Assembly (NCBI RefSeq): GCF_037200945.1 | Contig: NZ_JBBCGP010000001.1 | Span: 3,222,501 to 3,286,500, forward strand | Reading direction: 5' to 3' | DNA length: 64,000 nucleotides | Origin: Methylovirgula sp. | GTDB lineage: Bacteria > Pseudomonadota > Alphaproteobacteria > Rhizobiales > Beijerinckiaceae | Shown: in pieces, positions 1 through 8,999 of the stretch | How the letters are laid out: the number at the start of each line of letters is the position of its first letter | Position numbering within the stretch: position 1 is the first letter of the stretch | Position numbers and translations under genes: made by a program | Notes under the pieces: generated by a model | Databases searched by the model: none | Seen by the model: only the letters and a program-made list of their open reading frames with translations | What the model was told of the DNA's origin: nothing

Positions 1-479
1 AGGTCCTGGCCCTCGATCGGCGGATTGGCCATCCGCACGAATGGATCGGAGGTCAGAAGGATGAAAAGCAGGAAGGCAGCGCTGATCCAGGATTGCACTG
101 CGAGCACAGCGGCATGGAGATCCTGCGGCATGCTGCGCGCCGAAAGCGCCACCGCCGCCGCGAAGACGGCGAGGATCAGCACCCAGAGCAGCATCGAGCC
201 TTCGTGATTGCCCCAGACGCCGGTGATCTTATAAATCAGCGGCTTCGCCGAGGCCGAATTCTCATAGACGTTGACGAGCGAGAAATCAGACGTGATGTGC
301 GCATAGGTCAGCGCAGCATACGACAAAGCGACAAAACCAAATCCTGCAAGCGCGGCTGTCGGCGCGACACCCATCAGGCGAGAATCGCGTGTCGCGACGC
401 CCCATAGAGGCACGATCGCATTGAGGCAGGCGAGCGCCAGCGCCAGGATCAGCGCGAAATGGCCGGTTTCGACGATCAT
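1..479 (-). CDS. ccmF: Cytochrome c heme lyase subunit CcmF (N-terminal part, runs off the left edge)
   Basis: The first 159 residues of a membrane protein are present; the remainder lies outside the window. CcmF is the integral-membrane part of the cytochrome c heme lyase, taking heme from holo-CcmE for attachment to apocytochrome c at the periplasmic face. The visible part has several hydrophobic helices and the family motif WGNHEGSMLLWV near residue 90, plus NPPIEGQDL at the edge. The start ATG overlaps the ccmE stop as ATGA, indicating translational coupling in a ccmI-ccmE-ccmF operon. The conserved WWD heme-handling region is beyond the edge and cannot be checked. Confidence 0.95.
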   Translation of the reverse strand, partial: MIVETGHFALILALALACLNAIVPLWGVATRDSRLMGVAPTAALAGFGFVALSYAALTYAHITSDFSLVNVYENSASAKPLIYKITGVWGNHEGSMLLWVLILAVFAAAVALSARSMPQDLHAAVLAVQSWISAAFLLFILLTSDPFVRMANPPIEGQD

Positions 480-925
480 TGGCTCGACCCCATATCTGCA
501 TTCTCCTGCCAGCGGCCGGACTTCTTCAAAGCGTCAACGACTTCTTTGGGCATATAGCGCTCATCGTGCTTGGCGAGAACTTCCGAAGCGTCAAGGCCGC
601 CCGCCGCCAGGACACCCTCCGCCACAACGCCCTGCCCTTCACGGAAAAGATCGGGCAAAGCGCCGTCATAGGTCACAGCGATCTCATGCTTGCCGTCGGT
701 GACGTCGAAGCGCACATCCTGGCCCTCGTGGACGACAGAACCCTTTTTGACCAGACCGCCGATCCGCACCCGTGTGCCCGGCGGCAGGTCTTTCGCGACG
801 ATCTCGCTCGGCCCGTAAAAGAAAACGATGTTGTCGCGCAGCGCATAGAGCACGAGGCCCAAGGCCGTGCCTAGCACCGCCATCGCCGCAATAATTAGCG
901 TCGCGCGCTTCTTTTTCCGGGTCAT
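476..925 (-). CDS. ccmE: Cytochrome c maturation heme chaperone CcmE
   Basis: This 149-residue periplasmic heme chaperone has one N-terminal membrane anchor (about residues 8-28) followed by an OB-fold domain. The heme-binding site is visible as H120 and Y124 in KHDERY, matching the HxxxY motif in which the histidine forms the covalent heme adduct. CcmE receives heme from CcmC/D and delivers it to CcmF. Both ends overlap neighbours by 4 bp (ccmI upstream, ccmF downstream), so the three genes are almost certainly one transcript. Length is normal for the family. Confidence 0.97.
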   Translation of the reverse strand: MTRKKKRATLIIAAMAVLGTALGLVLYALRDNIVFFYGPSEIVAKDLPPGTRVRIGGLVKKGSVVHEGQDVRFDVTDGKHEIAVTYDGALPDLFREGQGVVAEGVLAAGGLDASEVLAKHDERYMPKEVVDALKKSGRWQENADMGSSQ

Positions 926-2022
926 GATTCAAGTCCAAGCTCGTGCGCCAGCGCATCGATCCGCGCTGTCGCAGCGGCATCGCCATCGAAATCGTGCCGG
1001 GCGGTTTTCAGCGCCGCGCGCGCCTTGTCGATTTCATTCAAAACCTTATAGGCGCGAACGAGACGAACCCAACCGTCAATATCGTTACCATTCTGCGCAA
1101 GGCGTGCCGCCAAGCCATCGACCATCGACTGGATCGTCGCCTGTTGCTGCGCCGGAGACATGGCCGCGATCCGCGCCGCCTGACCCGACGCGGGCAGACC
1201 CTTATCAAGTTGCCCGAGCCGCGCGACGAGATCGGCCCGCCAGGGCGCATTGGGTGGCGCCGATGCCAAAAGCGGTCCCCAATATTTCCGCGCGGCGACA
1301 GCATCGTTTTCCTGCGAGGCCGCGAGGCCGAGGAAGAACATGGCTTTGGCTTCGTGCGGATCGGAGGCGATTGCCTTTTCGAACTGGTGACGCGCGTCTT
1401 CCGTCACGATGCCATTCGACGCGACGACGAGCGTTTCGCCATAGACGGTCAGCGTATCGGCATTTTGGGGGCGCAGACGAACCGCCGTCTGCGCGGCGTT
1501 GACGGCATCGCCCACGCGCCCGGTGATCAAGAGAGCTTGGGCCAGCACCTGATAGCCAAGACCATCCTGCGGATGCTGCGCCAGATGGGCTTCAACCCGG
1601 GCGATGGCGGCATTGACGTCCATCCGTCCGACTGGTGCGTTGAGCCGCGCCTGCAGCGGCAAATCCGGCCACGTCGGATGACCGAGATATGTATAGAATC
1701 CAAACCCGATCGCCGGAACAAAGACGAGCGCGATAACGGCCGCAACCCGCAAATGCCATTTCGGGCTTTGTACCGTTGTATCGGATGAGTGCGGGTCTTT
1801 CCCGCTGACGGCGAGGAGTTGGCGCGCCGCCTCGGTCTTCGCAGCGGCGGCTTCCTCCGCAGAAATATTGGCGCGCGCTTCATCACGCGTGATCTCTTCG
1901 AGCTTCGCCTGATAGAAAGCTACGTCCGGAGCCGTAGAATCGCGCCGCGCCGGCCGCGCTAGCGGCCAGAGAACGGCGAAGACCGCGCCGCCGGTCAAAA
2001 GCGCGAACAAACTCCAGAGCAT
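922..2022 (-). CDS. ccmI: Cytochrome c biogenesis protein CcmI (apocytochrome chaperone)
   Basis: This 366-residue protein has an N-terminal membrane helix at residues 1-20, a cytoplasmic coiled segment rich in Glu and Ala, a second helix near residues 92-112, and a C-terminal periplasmic region of TPR-like helices. This is the two-helix plus TPR layout of CcmI, which holds apocytochrome c near the heme lyase. It is the first gene of ccmI-ccmE-ccmF and overlaps ccmE as ATGA. It lies 145 bp after the sensor kinase gene; that gap is AT-rich around 2100-2160 and probably holds the ccm promoter. Confidence 0.93.
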   Translation of the reverse strand: MLWSLFALLTGGAVFAVLWPLARPARRDSTAPDVAFYQAKLEEITRDEARANISAEEAAAAKTEAARQLLAVSGKDPHSSDTTVQSPKWHLRVAAVIALVFVPAIGFGFYTYLGHPTWPDLPLQARLNAPVGRMDVNAAIARVEAHLAQHPQDGLGYQVLAQALLITGRVGDAVNAAQTAVRLRPQNADTLTVYGETLVVASNGIVTEDARHQFEKAIASDPHEAKAMFFLGLAASQENDAVAARKYWGPLLASAPPNAPWRADLVARLGQLDKGLPASGQAARIAAMSPAQQQATIQSMVDGLAARLAQNGNDIDGWVRLVRAYKVLNEIDKARAALKTARHDFDGDAAATARIDALAHELGLES

Positions 2023-2167
2023 GATTTTCCTTGTGCCTCTTCCGGCTGGCTCAGTACGCCTTTTTCGCCGGAATTTCCATCCGACAAAGGCGTGAACACT
2101 TTGAACTGATAAAAAATATATTTACGTATATTATCATGTTATTGCATCTCATTCTTAAACGGTAAAT

Positions 2168-3556
2168 TCAAGCTGCCGCCGGCAATTCCAGTTCTGCACG
2201 CAGCCCGCCCGCCGGGCTCGCGTCGAGCCGCAGCGCACCGCCGTAGAGAGCGGCAAGGTCGGCGACGATTGAAAGACCCAGCCCTGATCCGGGCCGCGTT
2301 TCATCCAATCGGCGGCCACGCCGCATGGCGGCCTCGCGCAATTCCGGCGCGAGCCCGACGCCGTCATCATCGATGACGACGCGAAAGAATTTCTTACCCT
2401 GTGGATTGGCGGCCAAAGCCGTGATGGCGATGGTCACATTCTGACGCGCCCATTTCCCGGCGTTATCGACGAGATTGCCGATCATCTCCTCAAGATCCTG
2501 CCGCTCGCCGCGAAAACGGATGTTGTCTGCGACCTGCGCCGAGAAATTGATGCCCCGGTCGCGATAGATTTTCTCGAATGTGCGCACCAGACCCGTCGTC
2601 ACCGGCGCAACCTCCGCCATATTGCCGATGGCGCCGACACGCACGGCGGCCCGCGCGCGATCAAGGTAATAAGTCACCTGATCGCGCATGATCGCCGCTT
2701 GCTCATGCACCTTGGACGACAGCGGACCCTTTTCGATGTCCGCCTCATTGATAATGACGCTGAGTGGCGTCTTCAGTGCATGCGCCAGATTTCCGACCTG
2801 GGTGCGGGCGCGTTCGACGACCTCGCGGTTGGCGTCGAGCAGGAGGTTCACTTCGGAGGCAAGGGGTGCAATGTCCTGCGGAAACTCGCCGCCGATCTTT
2901 TCGCCCTGCCCTTGCCGGATCGACGCGACGCCTTCCTGCAAGCGGCGCAAGGGCTCCAGCCCGTAACGCATCTGCAGCACCGCCGAACCGACAAGCGCCG
3001 CGGCGAGCAACGTAAACGTCACGATCAACGCGAGTTCGAAGCCTTCGACTTCGGATTCCATCGGCGCCGTCGTCGCCGCAACCTGCACGAGATAGATGCC
3101 TTCATCGCCGGTATCGATGGTGCGTTCGACCATGCGAAGGATTTTTTCGTCAGGACCTTTCACATAACCGTCGCGCGCACCGCCCACGCCGGCTGGAACA
3201 CCCTTGGTGACAAGCTGCGGCAGGCGCTCGGCGAAGAGCGAACGCGAACTAATGATATTCGGATCGTTGCCGTCGAGCCGGGTGATCTGCCAATACCAGC
3301 CGGACAGCGGAATCTCGAATTGCGGTTCGCCGAGTTCGAATTGCTGGGGACGGTTTTCTTCGCTGGGCGAGGCGATGTCGGCGACAAGAGCGCGAAGATA
3401 AAATCCCAACTGCTCGTCAAAGCGCGTCTCGGCCGATTTGCGGTAGAGCGCGGAAAGACCCGCGCCAGCGATGACCAGAATGATCGAACTGAGCACCGCA
3501 GCCGAAACGAACAGCCGCGCCGCGATCGACCAATGTCGCGGATTGAGGCGTCGCAT
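2168..3556 (-). CDS. FeuQ-like sensor histidine kinase
   Basis: The 462-residue kinase has a first membrane helix near residues 15-37, a periplasmic sensor region of about 135 residues, a second helix near residues 176-195, a HAMP-like stretch, and a HisKA H-box GNLAHALKTPLSV with H259 as the likely phosphoacceptor. The N-box (MIGNLVDNAGKWA) and ATP-lid glycine motifs (DDDGVGL, GSGLGLSI) follow. The ALKTPL form of the H-box is typical of PhoQ/FeuQ-type kinases. Its start codon overlaps the regulator stop as TGATG. Position between the regulator and ccmI matches rhizobial feuPQ loci. The ligand is unknown; rhizobial FeuQ is linked to cyclic glucan export and osmotic adaptation. Confidence 0.88.
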   Translation of the reverse strand: MRRLNPRHWSIAARLFVSAAVLSSIILVIAGAGLSALYRKSAETRFDEQLGFYLRALVADIASPSEENRPQQFELGEPQFEIPLSGWYWQITRLDGNDPNIISSRSLFAERLPQLVTKGVPAGVGGARDGYVKGPDEKILRMVERTIDTGDEGIYLVQVAATTAPMESEVEGFELALIVTFTLLAAALVGSAVLQMRYGLEPLRRLQEGVASIRQGQGEKIGGEFPQDIAPLASEVNLLLDANREVVERARTQVGNLAHALKTPLSVIINEADIEKGPLSSKVHEQAAIMRDQVTYYLDRARAAVRVGAIGNMAEVAPVTTGLVRTFEKIYRDRGINFSAQVADNIRFRGERQDLEEMIGNLVDNAGKWARQNVTIAITALAANPQGKKFFRVVIDDDGVGLAPELREAAMRRGRRLDETRPGSGLGLSIVADLAALYGGALRLDASPAGGLRAELELPAAA

Positions 3557-4272
3557 CAGGAGGTTTTGGGTGCGGGTGCGCCCGGCTTGTCGCCTTTGCC
3601 TGCTTGCTCAGCCTCCGGCTCGGCAACGACATAGCCAAGTCCGCGCACCGTCTGAATGATATCGATCCCGAGTTTCTTTCGCAGGCGCCCAACGAAAACT
3701 TCGATCGTATTCGAGTCGCGGTCGAAGTCCTGATCGTAGAGATGTTCGACCAGTTCACTACGCGAGACGACCCTGCCAGCATGGTGCATGAGATAGGCTA
3801 ATAGCCGGTATTCATGCGAGGTCAGTTTGATCTGATTGCCATCAACGAGGACACGACTTGAACGAGTGTCCAGCCGCACGGGTCCGCAGGTCAATTCGTT
3901 TGAGGCATGGCCGGTTGCGCGCCGCAACAGAGCGCGGATTCGCGCCAGAACCTCCTCGATGTGAAAGGGCTTGGCGACATAATCGTCCGCCCCGACATCG
4001 AAGCCCTGTACCTTGTCGCTCCAGCGGTCGCGCGCCGTAAGAATCAGCACCGGCATCGCACGGCCGGCATCGCGCCAATCCTTGAGGACGCTGATTCCAT
4101 CCTTCTTCGGCAGACCAAGGTCGAGGACGATAGCGTCATAAGACTCCGTATCACCCAGAAACCACCCCTCCTCGCCGTCGTAGGCGCGATCGACCGCATA
4201 GCCCGCCTGCGTCAGCGCGGTCGCGATCTGCCGGTTCAAATCCCTATCATCCTCGACAACCAGAAGCCGCAA
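3556..4272 (-). CDS. FeuP-like OmpR-family response regulator
   Basis: This 238-residue regulator has a receiver domain with acidic pocket E7/D8/D9, phosphoacceptor D51 (VLDLGLP) and K101 (VAKPF). A winged-helix OmpR/PhoB output domain spans about residues 125-222, ending in the recognition-helix pattern SNTIEVFVGRLRKKL and the VRGLGYV wing. The last 15 residues are a charged, Pro/Lys-rich tail. The kinase gene overlaps its stop codon. A PepSY periplasmic protein lies 35 bp upstream, so the three are probably co-transcribed. FeuP as the specific orthologue is inferred from neighbourhood and sequence style. Confidence 0.9.
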   Translation of the reverse strand: MRLLVVEDDRDLNRQIATALTQAGYAVDRAYDGEEGWFLGDTESYDAIVLDLGLPKKDGISVLKDWRDAGRAMPVLILTARDRWSDKVQGFDVGADDYVAKPFHIEEVLARIRALLRRATGHASNELTCGPVRLDTRSSRVLVDGNQIKLTSHEYRLLAYLMHHAGRVVSRSELVEHLYDQDFDRDSNTIEVFVGRLRKKLGIDIIQTVRGLGYVVAEPEAEQAGKGDKPGAPAPKTS

Positions 4273-4307
4273 TCCGCTCTCCCTAACCGCAGTTCATTCG
4301 GCGACAC

Positions 4308-4739
4308 TCACTTGGCGTTTTTGGCGCTGAGAATCTGGCCCGTCAATGCATTGGTATAAACGTGAATCACCCGGCCATTTGTCCGCAAAAGGCTGATTTC
4401 ATAGATATATTGTTCTTTGCGACGGCAAAGTCGAACGCCAAGCGCCTCGGCCTCGTAACGGCGAGCAGCGCCCATCAGCAGCCTGAACGGCTCGGCGAGC
4501 TTGTGCGCCGCAATTTTCTCCCGCGTCTGCGAAGCTGAAAAGCATTCGTGCTCCGGCGGGACCGCCCGCGCTGCGCCAGCGAGATGGAGAGCACTGCTAA
4601 GGTGTGAGTTCGTCCCAAGCCGGCCGCTACCTTCACTATGCGGACTATGCGCACTGCCGGGTTGGCGCGACGTTCCGGCTGCCAGCGCTTGGACGCAGGC
4701 AAAGAAAAGAGCTGCGAGTACAAGGCCGGCGTGCCGCAT
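4308..4739 (-). CDS. Secreted PepSY-domain protein, possible FeuN-type kinase modulator
   Basis: This 143-residue protein has a signal peptide ending near ALAAG (residue 22), about 60 residues of low-complexity sequence, and a C-terminal PepSY-like module, roughly residues 85-140. The module ends in the family pattern of a Tyr-rich strand followed by VIHVYTNALTGQIL. It is the first gene ahead of the response regulator and kinase on the same strand, 35 bp away. In Sinorhizobium a small periplasmic protein, FeuN, encoded just before feuP restrains FeuQ; this protein occupies that position. The functional match is inference. Confidence 0.75.
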   Translation of the reverse strand: MRHAGLVLAALFFACVQALAAGTSRQPGSAHSPHSEGSGRLGTNSHLSSALHLAGAARAVPPEHECFSASQTREKIAAHKLAEPFRLLMGAARRYEAEALGVRLCRRKEQYIYEISLLRTNGRVIHVYTNALTGQILSAKNAK

Positions 4740-4949
4740 CGGGTCGAGACTCGCTTCAACGCGGTGAATGCGCGATGAACATCGGGCGGATCAGCGAAGC
4801 TATACAGGCGCTCCCGGGCTTTGCAAAGCCTACCCTCTCGACGCAACGGTTCGTTTACTCGAATAGAGGCGTTCCCGTAACTATTGCGCAATTTCCATCG
4901 GATAGGGTCTTTCGAGACAAAATGTTTCCGAGACCCCTGACGCTTGGCT

Positions 4950-5531
4950 ATGACCGCTGAACCAGATCATGCCTCCAGAAAGCGCTTCCGCTGGCCGAAA
5001 TTGCCGCGCCGATTCGTGCGCGATCAAGACGGCGCGGCCGCGGTGGAATTCGCGATGGTCGCCTTGCCGCTTTTCGCGATCATTATGGCGTCGCTGCAAG
5101 CTGCGCTCGTTCTGTTGGCTGAGCAGGAATTGGACTATGCGACAGATGAAGCGGGTCGCCTCGTCATGACCGGCCAGGTATCGAGTACTGTGGGTCAGAC
5201 CGGTTACCTGACACAGGCTCAGTTTACCCAGAAAGTCTGTAGCTATCTGCCCGCGCTCTTCAATTGTTCAAACCTGATGGTCAACATGCAGGCCGCGAGT
5301 TCATTCAGCGGCGTGAACACTTCAGCGCCGACCTATACCACGCTTCAGCAGAACCAATGGAGCTACAGCACCGGATCGCACGGTTTGACCCCGAACACCG
5401 TGATCCTCCAGGTCATGTACGAATGGCCGGTCTTCGGAAGCCCGATGAGCTTCAACCTCGCCGATCTGGCGAACGGCAAGCGCCTGCTGATCGGAACTGC
5501 GGTGTTCAAAAACGAGCCAGGCCAACAATGA
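4950..5531 (+). CDS. TadE-like pseudopilin / Flp pilus assembly protein
   Basis: This 193-residue protein has a short basic N-terminus, then the TadE signature DGAAAVEFAMVALPLFAIIM (about residues 28-47) leading into one membrane helix. The acidic residue in AVEF is the class IVb pseudopilin hallmark. The rest is predicted periplasmic with two cysteines (KVC and FNC) that could form a disulfide. A TTG two codons earlier (4944) is a possible alternative start; ATG at 4950 is preferred. The stop overlaps the next gene as ATGA, so the two pseudopilins are coupled. No tadA, tadB, tadC or secretin gene is in the window. Confidence 0.85.
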   Translation: MTAEPDHASRKRFRWPKLPRRFVRDQDGAAAVEFAMVALPLFAIIMASLQAALVLLAEQELDYATDEAGRLVMTGQVSSTVGQTGYLTQAQFTQKVCSYLPALFNCSNLMVNMQAASSFSGVNTSAPTYTTLQQNQWSYSTGSHGLTPNTVILQVMYEWPVFGSPMSFNLADLANGKRLLIGTAVFKNEPGQQ

Positions 5532-6106
5532 TGCGCTCGCACCTTTTATACGATAACCTGACACGCTTCACATCCCATGAAAAAGGGATTGCGGCGGTCG
5601 AGTTCGCATTGACCTTGCCGATTATGCTGTTCGTCTTTGTGGGCGTGACGCAGGTCGGCCAAGCGGTTTCGATCAGCCACAGGGTCACGATCACGGCGCG
5701 CACGATTACCGATCTCGTCACTAGAGAGACCGTTTCAACCGGCTTAGTCCCGGCGTCCACGATTCAGACGGATCTGGCGGCAGCGGCGCAAGTTATAGCG
5801 CCGTACCCGTCAACCACTCTGACAGTGACCGTATCGCAAATTGTAACGGATTCGAACGGCAATGCGACGGTAAATTGGAGTCAATCCTGGCCCAACAATA
5901 ATAATGCTTTGGTCGCTGGCTCTGCGTTCACACTTCCGAGCAGCTTGGCAGGGGCAAACATCACAATTATCTACGGGCAGGTCAGCTACGGCTACACGCC
6001 GATCCTTGGCTATAAGATCATTCGACCGATGACACTCTCCGACTCGATCTATCTGTACCCGCGGACAGGTACCTGCGTCCCTGTCGTCAACGAATGTCCG
6101 CAATAG
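5528..6106 (+). CDS. Second TadE/TadG-like pseudopilin
   Basis: The 192-residue product resembles its upstream neighbour: a short cytoplasmic start, then KGIAAVEFALTLPIMLFVFV (around residues 18-37) with the TadE-type AVEF motif and a single membrane helix. A Ser/Thr/Asn-rich periplasmic domain follows and ends in a cysteine pair (TGTC and NEC). The chosen ATG overlaps the upstream stop by 4 bp; longer in-frame extensions would run deep into the upstream gene and are not credible. It converges on the von Willebrand protein gene, with a short hairpin between them. Minor pseudopilins of this class help initiate Flp pilus assembly. Confidence 0.85.
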   Translation: MMRSHLLYDNLTRFTSHEKGIAAVEFALTLPIMLFVFVGVTQVGQAVSISHRVTITARTITDLVTRETVSTGLVPASTIQTDLAAAAQVIAPYPSTTLTVTVSQIVTDSNGNATVNWSQSWPNNNNALVAGSAFTLPSSLAGANITIIYGQVSYGYTPILGYKIIRPMTLSDSIYLYPRTGTCVPVVNECPQ

Positions 6107-6265
6107 TCAGCTATACTCGACCGGGTCAAACGCGTCACGTCTTGACGTCATTGAGACCAAATTATTCCGACTTATATTACGGCCTTGCACTCTCGCCAGA
6201 TCGCCGTGAAATCGTCTGAACGTTGTGAAACCTCGAGCGGTATTGACTGGATTCAACCACGCAAA

Positions 6266-6286
6266 TGGCCGGGACAAGCCCGGCCA
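6266..6286. terminator. Short GC hairpin between convergent tad-like genes
   Basis: An 8-bp perfect stem (TGGCCGGG with CCCGGCCA) encloses a 5-nt loop, placed between two converging genes. Neither side has a strong T-run (AAAAC on the plus side, ATTTGCG on the minus side), so termination efficiency is doubtful. Confidence 0.4.
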
Positions 6287-6310
6287 AAACATTTCAGATA
6301 GTTTTGCGAC

Positions 6311-8017
6311 CTATTCGGTTAAATGGGCTGCCTGGTTCGCTGCGGCAGTGAAAAGCGACTGCAGCGCCGTGCTAATATCCTGGTCCGTCGAGACCTCGGT
6401 ATAGAGAGACGGCGACGACGCGCAGGATTGCAGGGCGGTTGCATTATTAGGATTTGGCGTCGGAACCGTGTTGCTATCGAACGGCTTAACATTGCCGTTG
6501 TAGAAGCTGTTACTCGGCAAAGCTGAATAGTTAAGATAAAGTACGGCGATCTGAATTGGCAACCCGGCGGCGCTCGCCTTCTGCTTGATGGCGGTGCAAT
6601 TTGCCGTATTGATCATCGAAATGGTTCGTCCGCCGCCGTTGACCTGATAGTCATTCACGCCGTCGGTAATGAGCATCAACACCTCTTGCGGCGTGTCTCC
6701 CGGCAATTTGGTTCCGTTGCCCGGCGTCGGCATCAGCGTGCTGATTTGCTTCATGGCCGCGTCGAGCGCTGTACCGCCGTCCTGAAAGTTCGTGCAGGTC
6801 TGCTGGTATTGACTGGGATCTGTTGACGACGTCTGATTCACGCCTGTGAAACTTCCATTGTCAAACACCTGCAGCATCTGGATATTCGCGGCAGCCGTGG
6901 AAGCGGTGGACATATCCTGCGGTGTCAGGGAACTTCCCCCAGAGATAAAATGTAGCGGCGGATTGCCAGAATTGCATGGGGATGCGGTCGTCCAATCGGT
7001 ATCGAATGTGGCGACCGACATCTGATACACCGCGCCATTGCCTAATGTGCTTCCGCTCCCTTGGCTCATACTTGTCGCATAGGGGCCAAGCTGTTGGACG
7101 GCGGCACGCAGATTATCGATACGAAGTGTCATGCCCTGCACGCATTCCGCATAAGTGTAATCATCGACGTAACCGGGATTTTTGGAAGTTCCTGCCGTGT
7201 AGTAAGTGAATGTCTGAGTTTTTTTATTCTTCCCGCTCCCTGTCGTAACCGAGCCTGAGTTGGCGTTGACCCCAATACAAGAAGAATTTCCAGGCAAAAC
7301 CCACGTTTTGTAATCGGATTCATGGCAAGCGAAGGAGCAACCGCCTTCGTTATCCCCACCGCCCCCCGTGCCGCTCGATGTGTAATTGAACATATCGGTA
7401 ATGTTCTGAGCCGAGGCTGGAATCGCCATGGACGGCGACGAATCCGCCAGGATGTAAAAATTGATGTTGGGCGCTATAGACACTTGCGCCACGGCGCCAC
7501 CGGCTCCGTTGCCGATCGGAATTGTTTTCATGCCGATGATGCCGCCGAAGGCATCGATCGAGTTTGCGGTGTATACGACCTTCGTTGAACGCGGGGGCTG
7601 CGACGAGTTGGTCCCGTCAGTAACCGTCACCGTTCCATGAACGTTGGTCGCGCCGATCACAGCGCTGGCGAGAGAATTGAACATCAGTTGCGCCCGGGTC
7701 TGCGCATCTGTCTGATCCAATCCCTCGCCCGGTATGGGTGAGTAGGCCGGCGGGCTCCCCGAAAGCGTGACCGTGGACAGCGCGACCGTATCAGCGATCG
7801 CGTCGAGCTTGGCCTTGCGCCGCGTGGCGTTGGTGTAATCAATCCCTGCACCAACCGCGAAGAGGATCGGAATCGAGCATAAGGCGAAGATCATCGCGAC
7901 ATTGCCACGTTGATCGGATTTAAAGCGCGAAAGTTCGTGCCGGGCGTGGAAAATAAGGTCGGCCACAAACGCGCGGCCGGCGCGTAAAATCGATGAGGGG
8001 TCGAAACGTGTGGTCAC
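6311..8017 (-). CDS. TadG-like pilus assembly protein with von Willebrand factor A domain
   Basis: This 568-residue protein has a TadG N-terminus: DQRGNVAMIFALCSIPILF (about residues 36-54) in one membrane helix, followed by the AxRRKAKLDAIADTVAL pattern. A large extracytoplasmic region holds a vWA domain starting near residue 180, with a MIDAS-like DSSPSM motif and a second strand ending LMLITDGVNDY. Several cysteines and many Ser/Thr/Asn residues suggest a secreted fold. It faces the two TadE-like genes. By eye the base composition is less GC-rich than the flanks. TadG-type proteins are thought to anchor Flp pili or act in surface adhesion; the exact role here is unproven. Confidence 0.88.
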   Translation of the reverse strand: MTTRFDPSSILRAGRAFVADLIFHARHELSRFKSDQRGNVAMIFALCSIPILFAVGAGIDYTNATRRKAKLDAIADTVALSTVTLSGSPPAYSPIPGEGLDQTDAQTRAQLMFNSLASAVIGATNVHGTVTVTDGTNSSQPPRSTKVVYTANSIDAFGGIIGMKTIPIGNGAGGAVAQVSIAPNINFYILADSSPSMAIPASAQNITDMFNYTSSGTGGGGDNEGGCSFACHESDYKTWVLPGNSSCIGVNANSGSVTTGSGKNKKTQTFTYYTAGTSKNPGYVDDYTYAECVQGMTLRIDNLRAAVQQLGPYATSMSQGSGSTLGNGAVYQMSVATFDTDWTTASPCNSGNPPLHFISGGSSLTPQDMSTASTAAANIQMLQVFDNGSFTGVNQTSSTDPSQYQQTCTNFQDGGTALDAAMKQISTLMPTPGNGTKLPGDTPQEVLMLITDGVNDYQVNGGGRTISMINTANCTAIKQKASAAGLPIQIAVLYLNYSALPSNSFYNGNVKPFDSNTVPTPNPNNATALQSCASSPSLYTEVSTDQDISTALQSLFTAAANQAAHLTE

Positions 8018-8285
8018 GGGCGCAGTCCTTGAAATCTGATGCCCGTAGCTAAAGCCTCTATTGGTAAAGAGTTCTTACAGTTAATAGCAAAGTGATCGGT
8101 GCATCGCGCAATTTTTGGCTCGCAACGCCCCGAGAAGACCTTTATTTCTGGTGAAATAACAAGGGTTTCTGTGTCGTCGGCCGGGCTACTTGGCTTGCAA
8201 AACACTCTGGCATTGAGCTTTTGCCTTGGTAAATCAGGCCCTATCGCATTCGCTGAAAGATCGCGCTTCTCCGTTCGGCTGACGT

Positions 8286-8765
8286 TTACGCGGAACGCTT
8301 CCGCGCGGCGCGGGGCGAACGGCCCGGCCAACTGACGATGTGGTTGGTATAATCATCGACCTTGAGATCGGTCTCGGTCAGTTCGACCCGGCCGCGTACC
8401 GAAATTCCCGCCTCGTGAACGGTCTCCGGCGAGCCGGAGACAAGTGGATGCCACCAGGCCAGCGGCCGGCCCTCCGCTCGTAGCCGATAGGCGCAGGTCG
8501 GCGGCAGCCAATGAAGTGATGCCGCCAGGTCTGGCGTGAGTTTGAGACAATCGCGGACCTTGCGACGGCGATGGGCATAATCGGCACAGCGGCAGGTCTC
8601 GACGTCGAGCAGCCGACAGGCCACGTCGGTGAAATAGATGCGGCCGGTGTCCTCGTCTTCCAGCTTAACGAGACAGCAGCGGCCGCAGCCGTCACAAAGG
8701 CTTTCCCACTCCGCCGCGGTCAAGTCTCCGAGCGGCTTCTCCCAATAGGCATCCGTCTTTGCCAT
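8286..8765 (-). CDS. YcgN family (UPF0260) cysteine-cluster protein
   Basis: This 159-residue protein has the family cysteine cluster: CDGCGRCC near residues 24-31, then VACRLLDVETCRCADY and a later VRDCLKLTP and PPTCAYRL. These residues probably bind a metal or iron-sulfur cluster, and the molecular function is not established. I start at the ATG opening MAKTDAYWEKPL because conservation in the family begins there; a longer in-frame start at 8834 adds a charged, non-conserved leader. It diverges from the PBP1A gene across 234 bp. Confidence 0.9.
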   Translation of the reverse strand: MAKTDAYWEKPLGDLTAAEWESLCDGCGRCCLVKLEDEDTGRIYFTDVACRLLDVETCRCADYAHRRRKVRDCLKLTPDLAASLHWLPPTCAYRLRAEGRPLAWWHPLVSGSPETVHEAGISVRGRVELTETDLKVDDYTNHIVSWPGRSPRAARKRSA

Positions 8766-8999
8766 GCTCTTGCCCCGACGCTGTGGTTCTTGAGCCATGT
8801 CTGTGCCTTTGCCCGCGGCCCGTCCCGAACCCATAATCGCAGAATGGCGCCTAGCGGCCGCCCGTTTACGCGAAGAGGAAGCTGGCCTTAAGTCTTTCGG
8901 TCACATCGCATTTGCCCGAAAACCGCTTCGCACTTTTCGGTCCGATGCTTTAAAATTGCAATCCATTCCGGTCTCGGCCCAGAAGAAAGCCACAGCGGC

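Noticed and set aside
8014..8331. 105-residue minus-strand frame upstream of the TadG-like gene
   Set aside because: It overlaps ycgN, has no family features, and sits where the promoter should be.
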